Shown: one piece after another, positions 1-5,895 of the stretch | How the letters are laid out: every line of letters begins with the position of its first letter | How positions within the stretch are numbered: position 1 is the first letter of the stretch | Origin: CAZHDB01 sp964531225 | GTDB lineage: Archaea; Thermoproteota; Thermoprotei_A; Sulfolobales; Desulfurococcaceae | Direction: 5' to 3' | DNA: 8,056 nucleotides | Assembly: GCA_964531225.1 (NCBI GenBank) | Contig: CAZHDB010000046.1 | Span: 1-8,056 of the forward strand | The notes under the pieces: model-generated | The model's database searches: none | Seen by the model: only the letters and a program-made list of their open reading frames with translations | What the model was told of the DNA's origin: nothing | Program-made: the position numbers and the translations under genes

Positions 1-474
1 AAGTTAAACGCCTACGTTAATACTGGTGAAGTAAAGGTTAAATGGAGTGACTGGAGCTGTTCAGATACAGGTGCAGATCCTCAAGCTCCAGGTTTTAATA
101 ATACTGAAGGTAAGGATGTAGCTAAGTGTAATGTTACTGTAGAAAGGGAGGACCTCGAGGGTAATCCTATAAAACTTAATGTGACGATCACAAAGGCCTA
201 TCCGGGCTATGCAGTAAATGTAACTTTGGTTGTAGACAATATTGGTACAATTCCTGTAAAGTTATTATCATCTTCGTGGTCGAACCTATCAACAATAGAT
301 GAGGAAGCATTAGACATTACGCTATACGAACCAACAGATACACAGATGCATGAAGGAGAAAACACAACATATATACTTGAAATTATAGTTGCTCAAGAAG
401 CAAATGAGACAGCAACATATTCGTTCGACTTAGAACTAACGTTTGCTCAGTGGAACGAAGTTAATGGCCCATAA
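1..474 (+). CDS. TasA/AbpA-like secreted filament subunit, 5' end outside window
   Basis: The frame is open from base 1 to the TAA at 472-474, giving 157 visible residues; the signal peptide and N-terminus lie upstream. The protein is probably an extracellular beta-sandwich subunit of the TasA / archaeal bundling-pilin class. Evidence is the alternating beta-strand pattern, many N-x-S/T sequons, no internal membrane segment, and resemblance to the gene starting at 572. The two share an N-terminal AYVNTGEV / VYASTSEV stretch, a pair of cysteines (visible residues 20 and 42), a NAYPGY/NVYPWY-type segment followed by V..N.G.IPV, and a C-terminal QWNE tail. It lies directly upstream of its paralogue and of a signal peptidase. 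The family is assigned by pattern and context, not by search. An alternative is a generic secreted DUF1102-like protein. Confidence 0.7.
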   Translation, partial: KLNAYVNTGEVKVKWSDWSCSDTGADPQAPGFNNTEGKDVAKCNVTVEREDLEGNPIKLNVTITKAYPGYAVNVTLVVDNIGTIPVKLLSSSWSNLSTIDEEALDITLYEPTDTQMHEGENTTYILEIIVAQEANETATYSFDLELTFAQWNEVNGP

Positions 475-507
475 TAAAGCTATGTAATGGCTAAATATGA
501 ATAAGCG

Positions 508-518
508 TTTTTTAAATA
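508..518 (+). promoter_or_regulatory. TATA box for second filament subunit
   Basis: The TTTTTTAAATA element lies in the 97-nt gap after the first subunit gene. Transcription is expected about 25 nt downstream, near 540, leaving a leader of about 30 nt before the TTG at 572. The same 11-mer recurs at 1270-1280 before the signal peptidase gene. Confidence 0.55.
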
Positions 519-571
519 CGCTCTGGATAAAACCCAATCTCGTAACATATAATATGTAGGTGTAACATAAG

Positions 572-1252
572 TTGAAAAAAAGTATAACTATAGTAGTAAT
601 AATAGCTGCTCTAATATTACTATCAGCTTCAGCTATAGCTATGTGGAGCCAGACTTTAAATGTCAATGTATACGCTAGTACTTCAGAAGTAGATATAGAA
701 ATAGTAAATGGAACAGTACTTTACAATGATGCATGCGGTTTGGTTCCAGGCTATGGATTCTTCGGCGGTAATGACTGGAATACAACTTGGTATCCTAATG
801 CGGGTGCTACACAACTAGATAAAGACATAGGATGTACAAATGTATCCCTTATAGACAGTGATGGAGACGGCGACTTTGATACAATGAACATAACATTAGT
901 CAATGTATATCCATGGTATTATACACATATAGCATTCAAAGTACATAACAATGGTGGTATACCAGTAAGGATTTGGAGAGTAATTCTCAGTAATGGCACA
1001 CACAACTTTACATATTATGAATTAAACGAACAAGAATTACATCAGGGAGAAGAAATAGATGTAACAGGTGATGGTAAGCCTGATTTAACAGTATGGTGGG
1101 GAGATAACTTTGGAGAACAATTGCATCCATGTGAAAGTGCGGACATAAGCTTTGATATAACAGTTCTCCAAGAAGCTCCACAGGGAAGTACATTAACGTT
1201 TACACTATATTTAGAAGCAGTACAATGGAACGAATACGTAGTTCCTCCATAA
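572..1252 (+). CDS. TasA/AbpA-like secreted filament subunit with calcium-loop motifs
   Basis: This 226-residue precursor starts at TTG, with AGGTG at 558-562 placed 9 nt upstream. Residues 2-4 are basic or polar (KKS), followed by a hydrophobic segment at about 5-23 ending ASAIA, a likely signal peptidase I site around residue 23. The mature part is a predicted beta-sandwich with several N-glycosylation sequons and cysteines at 55, 88 and 187. Residues 95-103 read DSDGDGDFD, and residues 163-171 contain DVTGDGKPD; both resemble EF-hand or thrombospondin-type calcium loops. The C-terminus QWNEYVVPP matches the QWNEVNGP end of the preceding gene. In the TasA/AbpA class the mature N-terminus fills a groove in the neighbouring subunit (donor-strand exchange); whether that happens here is inference. 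The gene is probably cleaved by the next gene's product. Confidence is high for a secreted paralogue of the upstream gene and moderate for filament formation. Confidence 0.75.
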   Translation: MKKSITIVVIIAALILLSASAIAMWSQTLNVNVYASTSEVDIEIVNGTVLYNDACGLVPGYGFFGGNDWNTTWYPNAGATQLDKDIGCTNVSLIDSDGDGDFDTMNITLVNVYPWYYTHIAFKVHNNGGIPVRIWRVILSNGTHNFTYYELNEQELHQGEEIDVTGDGKPDLTVWWGDNFGEQLHPCESADISFDITVLQEAPQGSTLTFTLYLEAVQWNEYVVPP

Positions 1253-1269
1253 AATATAATCTCATTTTC

Positions 1270-1280
1270 TTTTTTAAATA
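1270..1280 (+). promoter_or_regulatory. TATA box / T-rich terminator before signal peptidase gene
   Basis: TTTTTTAAATA is an exact copy of the element at 508-518. As a promoter it predicts transcription near 1302, downstream of the first in-frame ATG at 1291, which favours the TTG start at 1312. The T-rich stretch from 1265 may also end the transcript of the preceding subunit gene. Confidence 0.5.
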
Positions 1281-1297
1281 TTCGTGACTAATGAGGG

Positions 1298-1303
1298 AAG
1301 GTG
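1298..1303 (+). promoter_or_regulatory. Ribosome-binding site deciding the signal peptidase start
   Basis: AAGGTG lies 8 nt before TTG 1312. The same GGTG-8nt-TTG arrangement occurs at 2505/2517. It lies inside the reading frame that an ATG 1291 start would translate, so TTG 1312 is preferred. Confidence 0.6.
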
Positions 1304-1311
1304 TACTAATA

Positions 1312-2520
1312 TTGAAAATAAAGTATATTTTATTTGCATTTCTTTCCATAGCTATGCTGTATTTCCTAAAAAATAGTCAGTTGCTATATGGATTTGCATA
1401 TTATATAATTCCCATATTTATCTCCTTTAGTACACTTTTAATTTTCAGGAAACTACGAAAGGAGAGGTATACTTCTATTCTAGGAGAAAAATATGAAACG
1501 ATCTTTATTGTTTTAGCAGGTATACTCCCAAGCTATATAATGGGTTTTATAACTGGTTTCGGATTAAATGTTCTGACCATTACGCCTGCACAATTTATAG
1601 TAAATGTTCTATATTTCTTAGGCTATTACGCTCTATTAGAATTATTAAGATACAATATTGTCGAGTATATTAAGGATCTTAACTTATTACATGTAGTCTT
1701 TATATCTCTACTTATAGTGATTCTTGAAGTACCATTCTCTAAACTTCTAGTGTTTTATCCTCCATATATACTTGAATTTATATCTCTAATTTCAATCAGC
1801 ATTGTATATACAATAATTGCTAGTAGATATAGTTTTAACCAATTATTAGTAATGAGATTATTAACTATATTTATGACTAAATTATTTCCTATACTTCCGA
1901 ATATGCAATGGTATATTGATATACAAATAACATTGTTAACTTCGGTTATTCAACTTTCAATACTTTATCTGATCTTTAGATATCCAGTTATGAATAAAAG
2001 ATCCTTTAGATCCATCAATGTAGGTAAAATAGTTAGTAAAAGAGTTAAATTAATTTCCAATTTAAGTAAGGCTTTAATAATTATATTAGTCCTTTTATTC
2101 TCGACTTCATTATTTCTAGGCTATAAATTTCTTGTAATATCTAGCAGTAGTATGGCGCCAACGCTTAAAGTAGGAGATCTTGTCATTACAGAGAGATCAT
2201 ATGATGCAAGTGAGGGAGACATCATCGCATTTATGTTAAGGGACAAGATAGTCGTACATAGAATAGTACAAATTGATACTAGTTCGTCAAAAATAATATA
2301 CTATACTAAAGGAGATGCTCTAGATACTATGGATCCATGGAGTTTAAATAAAGAAAATATACTCGGAAAAGTAATTTTTGTAGCACCTTATATAGGCATG
2401 CCGATGATATATATGATGGGCTTCTTTGGGGATTACATAACTTCGGTTATAGCTACGATAACTTTTATACTGACTATAAACATCATATACATAACTAAAG
2501 AATTGGTGCAACATATTTGA
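1312..2520 (+). CDS. Polytopic signal peptidase I (S26B/SipW-like), dedicated to filament subunits
   Basis: This membrane serine protease of 402 residues probably removes signal peptides from the two upstream secreted proteins. The catalytic domain is C-terminal. Ser280 is in SSSMAPTL, followed by VGDLVI. His316 is in VVHRIV, where bacterial housekeeping enzymes have Lys. TKGDALDTMD supplies the conserved GDA and Asp341. This Ser-His-Asp set is the archaeal/ER/SipW type. The family core is only about 150-200 residues; here about 250 extra N-terminal residues form roughly eight hydrophobic helices, then a helix at about 250-270 leads into the active site, and a hydrophobic tail follows at about 365-395. 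TTG is chosen over ATG 1291 because AAGGTG sits 8 nt upstream and the ATG precedes the predicted transcript start. Its stop overlaps the next gene. The family call is firm; dedication to the subunits rests on context. Confidence 0.88.
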   Translation: MKIKYILFAFLSIAMLYFLKNSQLLYGFAYYIIPIFISFSTLLIFRKLRKERYTSILGEKYETIFIVLAGILPSYIMGFITGFGLNVLTITPAQFIVNVLYFLGYYALLELLRYNIVEYIKDLNLLHVVFISLLIVILEVPFSKLLVFYPPYILEFISLISISIVYTIIASRYSFNQLLVMRLLTIFMTKLFPILPNMQWYIDIQITLLTSVIQLSILYLIFRYPVMNKRSFRSINVGKIVSKRVKLISNLSKALIIILVLLFSTSLFLGYKFLVISSSSMAPTLKVGDLVITERSYDASEGDIIAFMLRDKIVVHRIVQIDTSSSKIIYYTKGDALDTMDPWSLNKENILGKVIFVAPYIGMPMIYMMGFFGDYITSVIATITFILTINIIYITKELVQHI

Positions 2521-3560
2521 TTAATAGATTGAGTTTGAAAAATAGAGTTCTTATTTTAAAAATAATATTTCTTATTACTCTAATAATGTTTATAGCTTCA
2601 TCACTAGCATTATCTCATGCGTACTCCTTGAATCCTATAATAGCACAGAAAAATGTTATTAACTATGGAGAATTATCTTTAATGCCAAAGACAAAGTTCT
2701 ACGTTAAGCCGGCATTAATATATGATTATAAACCTTATATTATAGAAAATGAGGCTGTCCTTAACCTTGTTAAGGATGTAGAACTAAATATATCTTTTAA
2801 ATCAATTATCTACAATAATACAGAATATGGAAAAATAAGGGAACAAAAAATACGGTATAGGGTATACGGAGTAATTAATGTAGGTGAATGGTCCAAGAAT
2901 ATAGGAATGATTAACGAGACCTTCGTGGAAGACAGTTCCTTTAAAAGAAAAATCGTTTTAAACTTGTCCAAAATAAGATCCATTGTCGATAAGATAAGTG
3001 CTGAAACAGGGACCAGATCATATGTATTTAAGTATACTATTTATGTGCAAATAACGGGTTTAGTAGATTACAATACGGGTAAGAAGAAAGAGTATAGCAT
3101 TACACCTAAAATAGTCTTAACCTTCTCTACAGAAAGAAACAAATTATCGGCATCTTATTCTGATCTTAATAAGGAATACAAAGATGAGAAAACAAATGCT
3201 CGGCAAAACATTGTTTTTGGAACCTATACGGTTTATGACTTTAGAAAATTAACACTGGTATCAACCATAATATCTGGAACAGTAAGTTTCTTTATGCTCA
3301 CGACTATTATTCGAAATAGACATATTGGTAAAGAGGATGAACTAAAATACTATATTAAGAGATACAAACCTTTAATAATAAATGCTCGTAAACTAAATAA
3401 TTATAACAAAGAGAAGATACAAGTTAGTACTATGGGTGAGTTATTTAAAATAGCTAGGACATATAATGTTCCAGTAATTGTTGATGAAAAACAATGTCTG
3501 CATGTAATATTGGATAATATAGTCTATGAGTACTGTAACCAAATTAAAAATGGAGATTAG
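2517..3560 (+). CDS. DUF5305-like two-pass membrane protein of the filament locus
   Basis: This 347-residue protein starts at TTG 2517, overlapping the peptidase stop in TTGA, with GGTG at 2505-2508 placed 8 nt upstream; this suggests translational coupling. A membrane helix at about 13-33 is followed by an outside beta-rich domain (about 34-245) with several N-x-S/T sites. A second helix at about 246-265 (LTLVSTIISG and onward) leads to an 82-residue cytoplasmic tail rich in Lys, Tyr and Asn that ends with two cysteines. The layout and the place beside a signal peptidase and SipW-class secreted proteins match what I recall of archaeal DUF5305 proteins, whose function is unknown. It may anchor, cap or sense the filament. 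The DUF label is from memory and moderate; the topology is read directly. TTG 2529 or 2535 are possible alternative starts but lack a spaced ribosome-binding site. Confidence 0.65.
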   Translation: MINRLSLKNRVLILKIIFLITLIMFIASSLALSHAYSLNPIIAQKNVINYGELSLMPKTKFYVKPALIYDYKPYIIENEAVLNLVKDVELNISFKSIIYNNTEYGKIREQKIRYRVYGVINVGEWSKNIGMINETFVEDSSFKRKIVLNLSKIRSIVDKISAETGTRSYVFKYTIYVQITGLVDYNTGKKKEYSITPKIVLTFSTERNKLSASYSDLNKEYKDEKTNARQNIVFGTYTVYDFRKLTLVSTIISGTVSFFMLTTIIRNRHIGKEDELKYYIKRYKPLIINARKLNNYNKEKIQVSTMGELFKIARTYNVPVIVDEKQCLHVILDNIVYEYCNQIKNGD

Positions 3561-3582
3561 GAGCCTCCCTATAGGCCTCCTA
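3558..3582. repeat. Inverted repeat between convergent genes
   Basis: TAGGAG (3558-3563) and CTCCTA (3577-3582) flank CCTATAGG (3568-3575), itself a palindrome. The plus-strand stop lies in one arm and the minus-strand stop (3569-3571) in the middle. It could fold in either transcript and act as a bidirectional 3' end, but archaeal terminators are usually T-rich, so the function is uncertain. Confidence 0.35.
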
Positions 3583-4267
3583 GATTAGTTATTTCTCGGG
3601 TTGCTTCCTCAAGATCTTTGTGCGTATCTATACTTCTCCAGAAGATATCAGTGTATTTTACTGCTGCTAATAATCCCTCAGAAGCCATTCTCGGAAAAGC
3701 TGTTTTTTCAATATCGCCTTTTTCAGGTAGATAATCAAATACATCTGGAGTCATTGCATATACTCCAGCATTAATCCAGTAATCGCTTAATCTAGGTTTT
3801 TCTCTAAAGCCTTCTACGATATTGCCTCTTATTTCTAGAATACCATAAGGGCTTGGTAAGGGTATTGCTGCAATAGCTGCTATAAATCTCTTATTACTTT
3901 CTAAGGTTTCAATTAATTTTTCAGGATTTAGATTAGTCAATATATCTCCATTCAGTACTAAGAATATTTTACTCTTAGATAAGATGTGTTCAGCATTCTT
4001 CAATGCTCCACCAGTGCCTAATGGCTCATCCTCAACAACATAAGTTACTCTTACTCCAAGACGACTGCCGCTACCTATATATTCAATAATCTTTTCTTTC
4101 CTATAACCAACGAGTAATACAAATTCATTTATACCGTACTTCTTTAGCCATTCAATTTGCCATTCGAGAATAGGTTTTCCAGCTACTTGAATCAAAGGTT
4201 TTGGGAGTTCTTCAGTATATGGACGTAGTCTTTTACCAAATCCACCGACAAGGATAGCTGCCATCAT
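3569..4267 (-). CDS. Sugar-1-phosphate nucleotidylyltransferase
   Basis: This 232-residue enzyme would make an NDP-sugar from NTP and a sugar 1-phosphate in the cytoplasm. It is a single Rossmann-like nucleotidyltransferase domain. The pyrophosphorylase loop LVGGFGKRLRPYTEELPKPL covers residues 6-25, with Arg13 and Lys23. Other motifs are GKPILEW at 30-36, EPLGTGGA at 81-88, NGD with metal-binding Asp108, REKP at 155-158, WINAGVY at 164-170, and a second metal Asp214 in RSIDT. There is no left-handed beta-helix tail, so the length fits the short archaeal form. The EPLGTGGA motif is common in mannose-1-phosphate guanylyltransferase-like and RmlA-like enzymes; the sugar and base cannot be fixed here. 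The start is ATG 4267, with GGAGGTG 8 nt upstream (4276-4282). It stands alone, convergent with the filament locus. A role in surface glycans or N-glycosylation is only a guess. Confidence 0.9.
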   Translation of the reverse strand: MMAAILVGGFGKRLRPYTEELPKPLIQVAGKPILEWQIEWLKKYGINEFVLLVGYRKEKIIEYIGSGSRLGVRVTYVVEDEPLGTGGALKNAEHILSKSKIFLVLNGDILTNLNPEKLIETLESNKRFIAAIAAIPLPSPYGILEIRGNIVEGFREKPRLSDYWINAGVYAMTPDVFDYLPEKGDIEKTAFPRMASEGLLAAVKYTDIFWRSIDTHKDLEEATREITNLGGL

Positions 4268-4310
4268 ATCTTTCCCACCTCCAGAAACTCCCCTAGAATA
4301 CTATAAATGA

Positions 4311-4318
4311 TTTTATAC
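4311..4318 (-). promoter_or_regulatory. TATA box for nucleotidylyltransferase
   Basis: On the minus strand this reads GTATAAAA. Transcription near 4288 would give a leader of about 20 nt containing the GGAGGTG site. A second TATA-like stretch at 4301-4308 is too close to the ribosome-binding site. Confidence 0.45.
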
Positions 4319-4350
4319 GTTAATAAAGAATAACTAAAACCAATATATCC

Positions 4351-4360
4351 CCTTAAATTA
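4351..4360 (+). promoter_or_regulatory. TATA-like box for candidate non-coding RNA
   Basis: CCTTAAATTA follows a C-rich stretch that could serve as a TFB recognition element. It sits about 25 nt upstream of the GC-rich foldable segment, predicting a transcript start near 4380. No open reading frame follows. Confidence 0.35.
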
Positions 4361-4379
4361 GAGTATCTACATAGATGCT

Positions 4380-4493
4380 GAAAACGGCCGAAGCATATTT
4401 GATGAAGAACAACACCTAGGCTTAGGCCGGGATGAGGATGCTGGCCTGAACCGATTATATTATAATGCGGAGATTATGTAGCTGACCGCTTTT
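4380..4493 (+). ncRNA. Candidate structured non-coding RNA
   Basis: Bases 4385-4453 are about 55% G+C (38 of 69) in an otherwise very AT-rich intergenic region, a classic sign of structured RNA in AT-rich hyperthermophiles. Several strong stems can form. CGGCCGAAGC (4385-4394) pairs with GCTTAGGCCG (4420-4429) with one G/A mismatch. AGGCCGG (4424-4430) pairs with CTGGCCT (4441-4447) around the loop GATGAGGATG. GGCC-GA-AGCAT (4386-4396) pairs with ATGCT-GGCC (4438-4446), leaving a 2-nt bulge. These three compete. A separate hairpin covers 4451-4470, and GCGG (4467-4470) can pair with CCGC (4486-4489) just before TTTT. A TATA-like box lies about 25 nt upstream. TTGATGA (4399-4405) and CTGA (4446-4449) resemble C and D boxes but lack a proper terminal stem. 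The RNA class is unknown. It could instead be a regulatory site. Confidence 0.4.
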
Positions 4494-4747
4494 AATAAAC
4501 TTATGTCTTTAATTGATGGTTTTCCATGTCTTATGGTTAGGTTATTTTTGAAATTAAAACTAAAAACTAATAGTATTGTTATTGATAACTCATTGAGTGA
4601 ATGTTATCCGGCATGACAGAGCTCGCTTTAAAATGGACTATGTGAATTCTTTTATCCTTAATTGTCTCATCTTGCCTTCATTATAGCAAGCTCGTAACTA
4701 TCTAGAGTAGCCTCCGCATTCGAAGCACTTAAAGCTTTATTGCATCC
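4494..4747. other. Intergenic stretch without a recognisable gene
   Basis: This AT-rich sequence lies between the candidate RNA and the archease promoter. I see no reading frame with a start, ribosome-binding site and plausible protein. It contains the inverted repeat at 4584-4608. A short TTCGAA motif near 4719 resembles a tRNA T-loop, but no flanking stems support a tRNA. Confidence 0.5.
4584..4608. repeat. Inverted repeat GATAAC-13nt-GTTATC
   Basis: GATAAC (4584-4589) and GTTATC (4603-4608) are perfect complements around a 13-nt centre that holds a second palindrome, ACTCA-T-TGAGT (4588-4598). It may be a regulator site, an RNA hairpin or chance; nothing nearby decides. Confidence 0.35.
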
Positions 4748-4756
4748 AAAATATAA
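4748..4756 (+). promoter_or_regulatory. TATA box for archease
   Basis: AAAATATAA predicts transcription near 4778. That is downstream of the GTG at 4769 and upstream of the TTG at 4796, supporting the later start. Confidence 0.5.
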
Positions 4757-4783
4757 GGGTCTCTATATGTGGATACTTTTCTA

Positions 4784-4789
4784 GAGGTG
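4784..4789 (+). promoter_or_regulatory. Ribosome-binding site deciding the archease start
   Basis: GAGGTG lies 6 nt before TTG 4796 and inside the frame that a GTG 4769 start would translate, so the longer version is disfavoured. Confidence 0.6.
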
Positions 4790-4795
4790 GAACTA

Positions 4796-5272
4796 TTGGT
4801 TAACGAGGCAAAGATAGTTGAGCATGGTTTACCAGGTAAGTTTGATTACTTGGAACACACGGCTGATGTATATATACTTGCCTATGGGGAAAATATTATT
4901 GAGTTATTAGAGAATGCTGGCATAGCATTATTTGAAACTATGACAGATACAAGCAGGATCAATAAGAAAATATATAGGGATGTAGAGGTTCATGGAATAG
5001 ACCTCGAGAATTTGCTTTACCGCTGGCTTGAAGAATTATTAACAATTTATTATTCCGAAAATATAATGTGCAGTGAAATCAAAGTTAATAAATTTATAGT
5101 CTCCAGAGAAAATAATGAAATAGACTATTTTGTCAAAGGTTCATGTATGGGCGAAGAATTCGATCCAGAAAAACATGAATCAAAGGTTGAAGTAAAAGCA
5201 GTAACGTATCATTTAATGAAAATAATACGTGATGAAAACGGATGGAAAGCATATTTCGTACTTGATATTTAG
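4796..5272 (+). CDS. Archease, RtcB tRNA-ligase activating protein
   Basis: This is a 158-residue cytoplasmic protein. Archease helps RtcB, the 3'-5' RNA ligase that joins tRNA exons after intron removal, by speeding its guanylylation and recycling. Family signatures run the whole length: FDYLEHTADV at 16-25, an ENAGIALFETM segment, DLENLLYRWLEELL in the middle, FDPEKHE followed by VEVKAVTYH in the second half, and the terminal LDI (157-158). Acidic residues of the HTAD motif and the C-terminal Asp are those expected at the metal site. TTG 4796 is preferred because GAGGTG lies 6 nt upstream and the promoter predicts transcription after the alternative GTG 4769. It is convergent with the archaemetzincin gene, their 3' ends overlapping by 4 nt. 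Nearby sits an intron-containing tRNA gene, a plausible substrate of the RtcB pathway, though rtcB is not in this window. Confidence 0.92.
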   Translation: MVNEAKIVEHGLPGKFDYLEHTADVYILAYGENIIELLENAGIALFETMTDTSRINKKIYRDVEVHGIDLENLLYRWLEELLTIYYSENIMCSEIKVNKFIVSRENNEIDYFVKGSCMGEEFDPEKHESKVEVKAVTYHLMKIIRDENGWKAYFVLDI

Positions 5273-5826
5273 ATACGCGTTTTCATTAACTTGGCCGAAC
5301 AATTTCTACAGAAGAACATGGATTTTTCATCAACTTCATAAACACTATTGCTAAATCTCATAACACATTCTTTATTATTGCAGTGGCCTAAATCCAATAA
5401 ATGGCCTAATTCGTGAATAACTTCTTTAGATACACGTTGAATATATAAGTTAAAATCATATCTATCCCCATAAAACCGGGGGTCAAGCCTTTTAGTGTAA
5501 ACTATGGCTGTTCTTAGCGCGGGGGATGCCTCTCCAAATACAAAGTTCAAACCGTGCTCAAACCCATCTAGATATCCTACGCCAATAATATAATCCTCAA
5601 AAACACCGGATACATAATTATAAAGCCACTTAAGTAGACAAGGGCTTAGATACTGCATTCTATTCCAAACAAAACAATCCATGGGAGGCTTTAATACATC
5701 GGGCCATATGAGAACATCTATAGACATGCCTATTTTTGAGAAACTTTTTCTCAAATCAGAGGCCCAAATATTTAAGTAGTCAATTACATAAGGTCTTGTT
5801 AATGGAATAATTAGGACTCTAGCCAA
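5269..5826 (-). CDS. amzA: Archaemetzincin-family zinc metalloprotease
   Basis: This 185-residue protein matches the small archaeal archaemetzincins, zinc peptidases with an extra structural zinc site. The active site HELGH at 138-142 and the third zinc ligand His148 are followed by Cys149, Cys154, a Met-turn Met156 (CVM), and Cys173/Cys176, so the four cysteines of the second zinc site are all present. One deviation stands out: the usual Gly in HExxHxxGxxH is Asp145 (HLLDLGHC). No signal peptide is present, so it is cytoplasmic. The start is TTG 5826, because GGGTG lies 7 nt upstream and MARVLIIPL fits the family's N-terminus. The frame stays open upstream to 5955 but runs through the tRNA-Phe gene and cannot be coding there. 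Physiological substrates of the family are unknown. Confidence 0.9.
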   Translation of the reverse strand: MARVLIIPLTRPYVIDYLNIWASDLRKSFSKIGMSIDVLIWPDVLKPPMDCFVWNRMQYLSPCLLKWLYNYVSGVFEDYIIGVGYLDGFEHGLNFVFGEASPALRTAIVYTKRLDPRFYGDRYDFNLYIQRVSKEVIHELGHLLDLGHCNNKECVMRFSNSVYEVDEKSMFFCRNCSAKLMKTRI

Positions 5827-5833
5827 AATGTAG

Positions 5834-5838
5834 CACCC
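5834..5838 (-). promoter_or_regulatory. Ribosome-binding site deciding the archaemetzincin start
   Basis: On the minus strand GGGTG lies 7 nt before TTG 5826. It rejects longer versions that would overlap the tRNA. Confidence 0.55.
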
Positions 5839-5880
5839 AATTGGAAAATAATGTACTCTACAAAATAAACACCATGGTTG

Positions 5881-5890
5881 ATTATATAGA
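5881..5890 (-). promoter_or_regulatory. TATA box for archaemetzincin
   Basis: TCTATATAAT on the minus strand lies directly after the tRNA-Phe 3' end. Transcription near 5859 would leave a leader of about 33 nt. Read-through from the tRNA is also possible. Confidence 0.45.
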
Positions 5891-5895
5891 ATAAA

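Noticed and set aside
436..666. Minus-strand hydrophobic open frame across the two subunit genes
   Set aside because: It lies opposite the signal peptide and promoter of the second subunit and shows no start signals.
1291..1311. ATG start for the signal peptidase
   Set aside because: It lies upstream of the predicted transcript start and has no ribosome-binding site, while TTG 1312 has AAGGTG 8 nt before it.
4399..4449. C/D box guide RNA (TTGATGA ... CTGA)
   Set aside because: No clear D' and C' pair and no terminal stem bringing the boxes together; kept only as an unclassified RNA candidate.
4690..4740. tRNA-like TTCGAA T-loop in the intergenic region
   Set aside because: No acceptor, D or anticodon stems can be drawn around it.
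4769..4795. GTG start for archease
   Set aside because: It precedes the predicted transcript start; GAGGTG inside this stretch points to TTG 4796.
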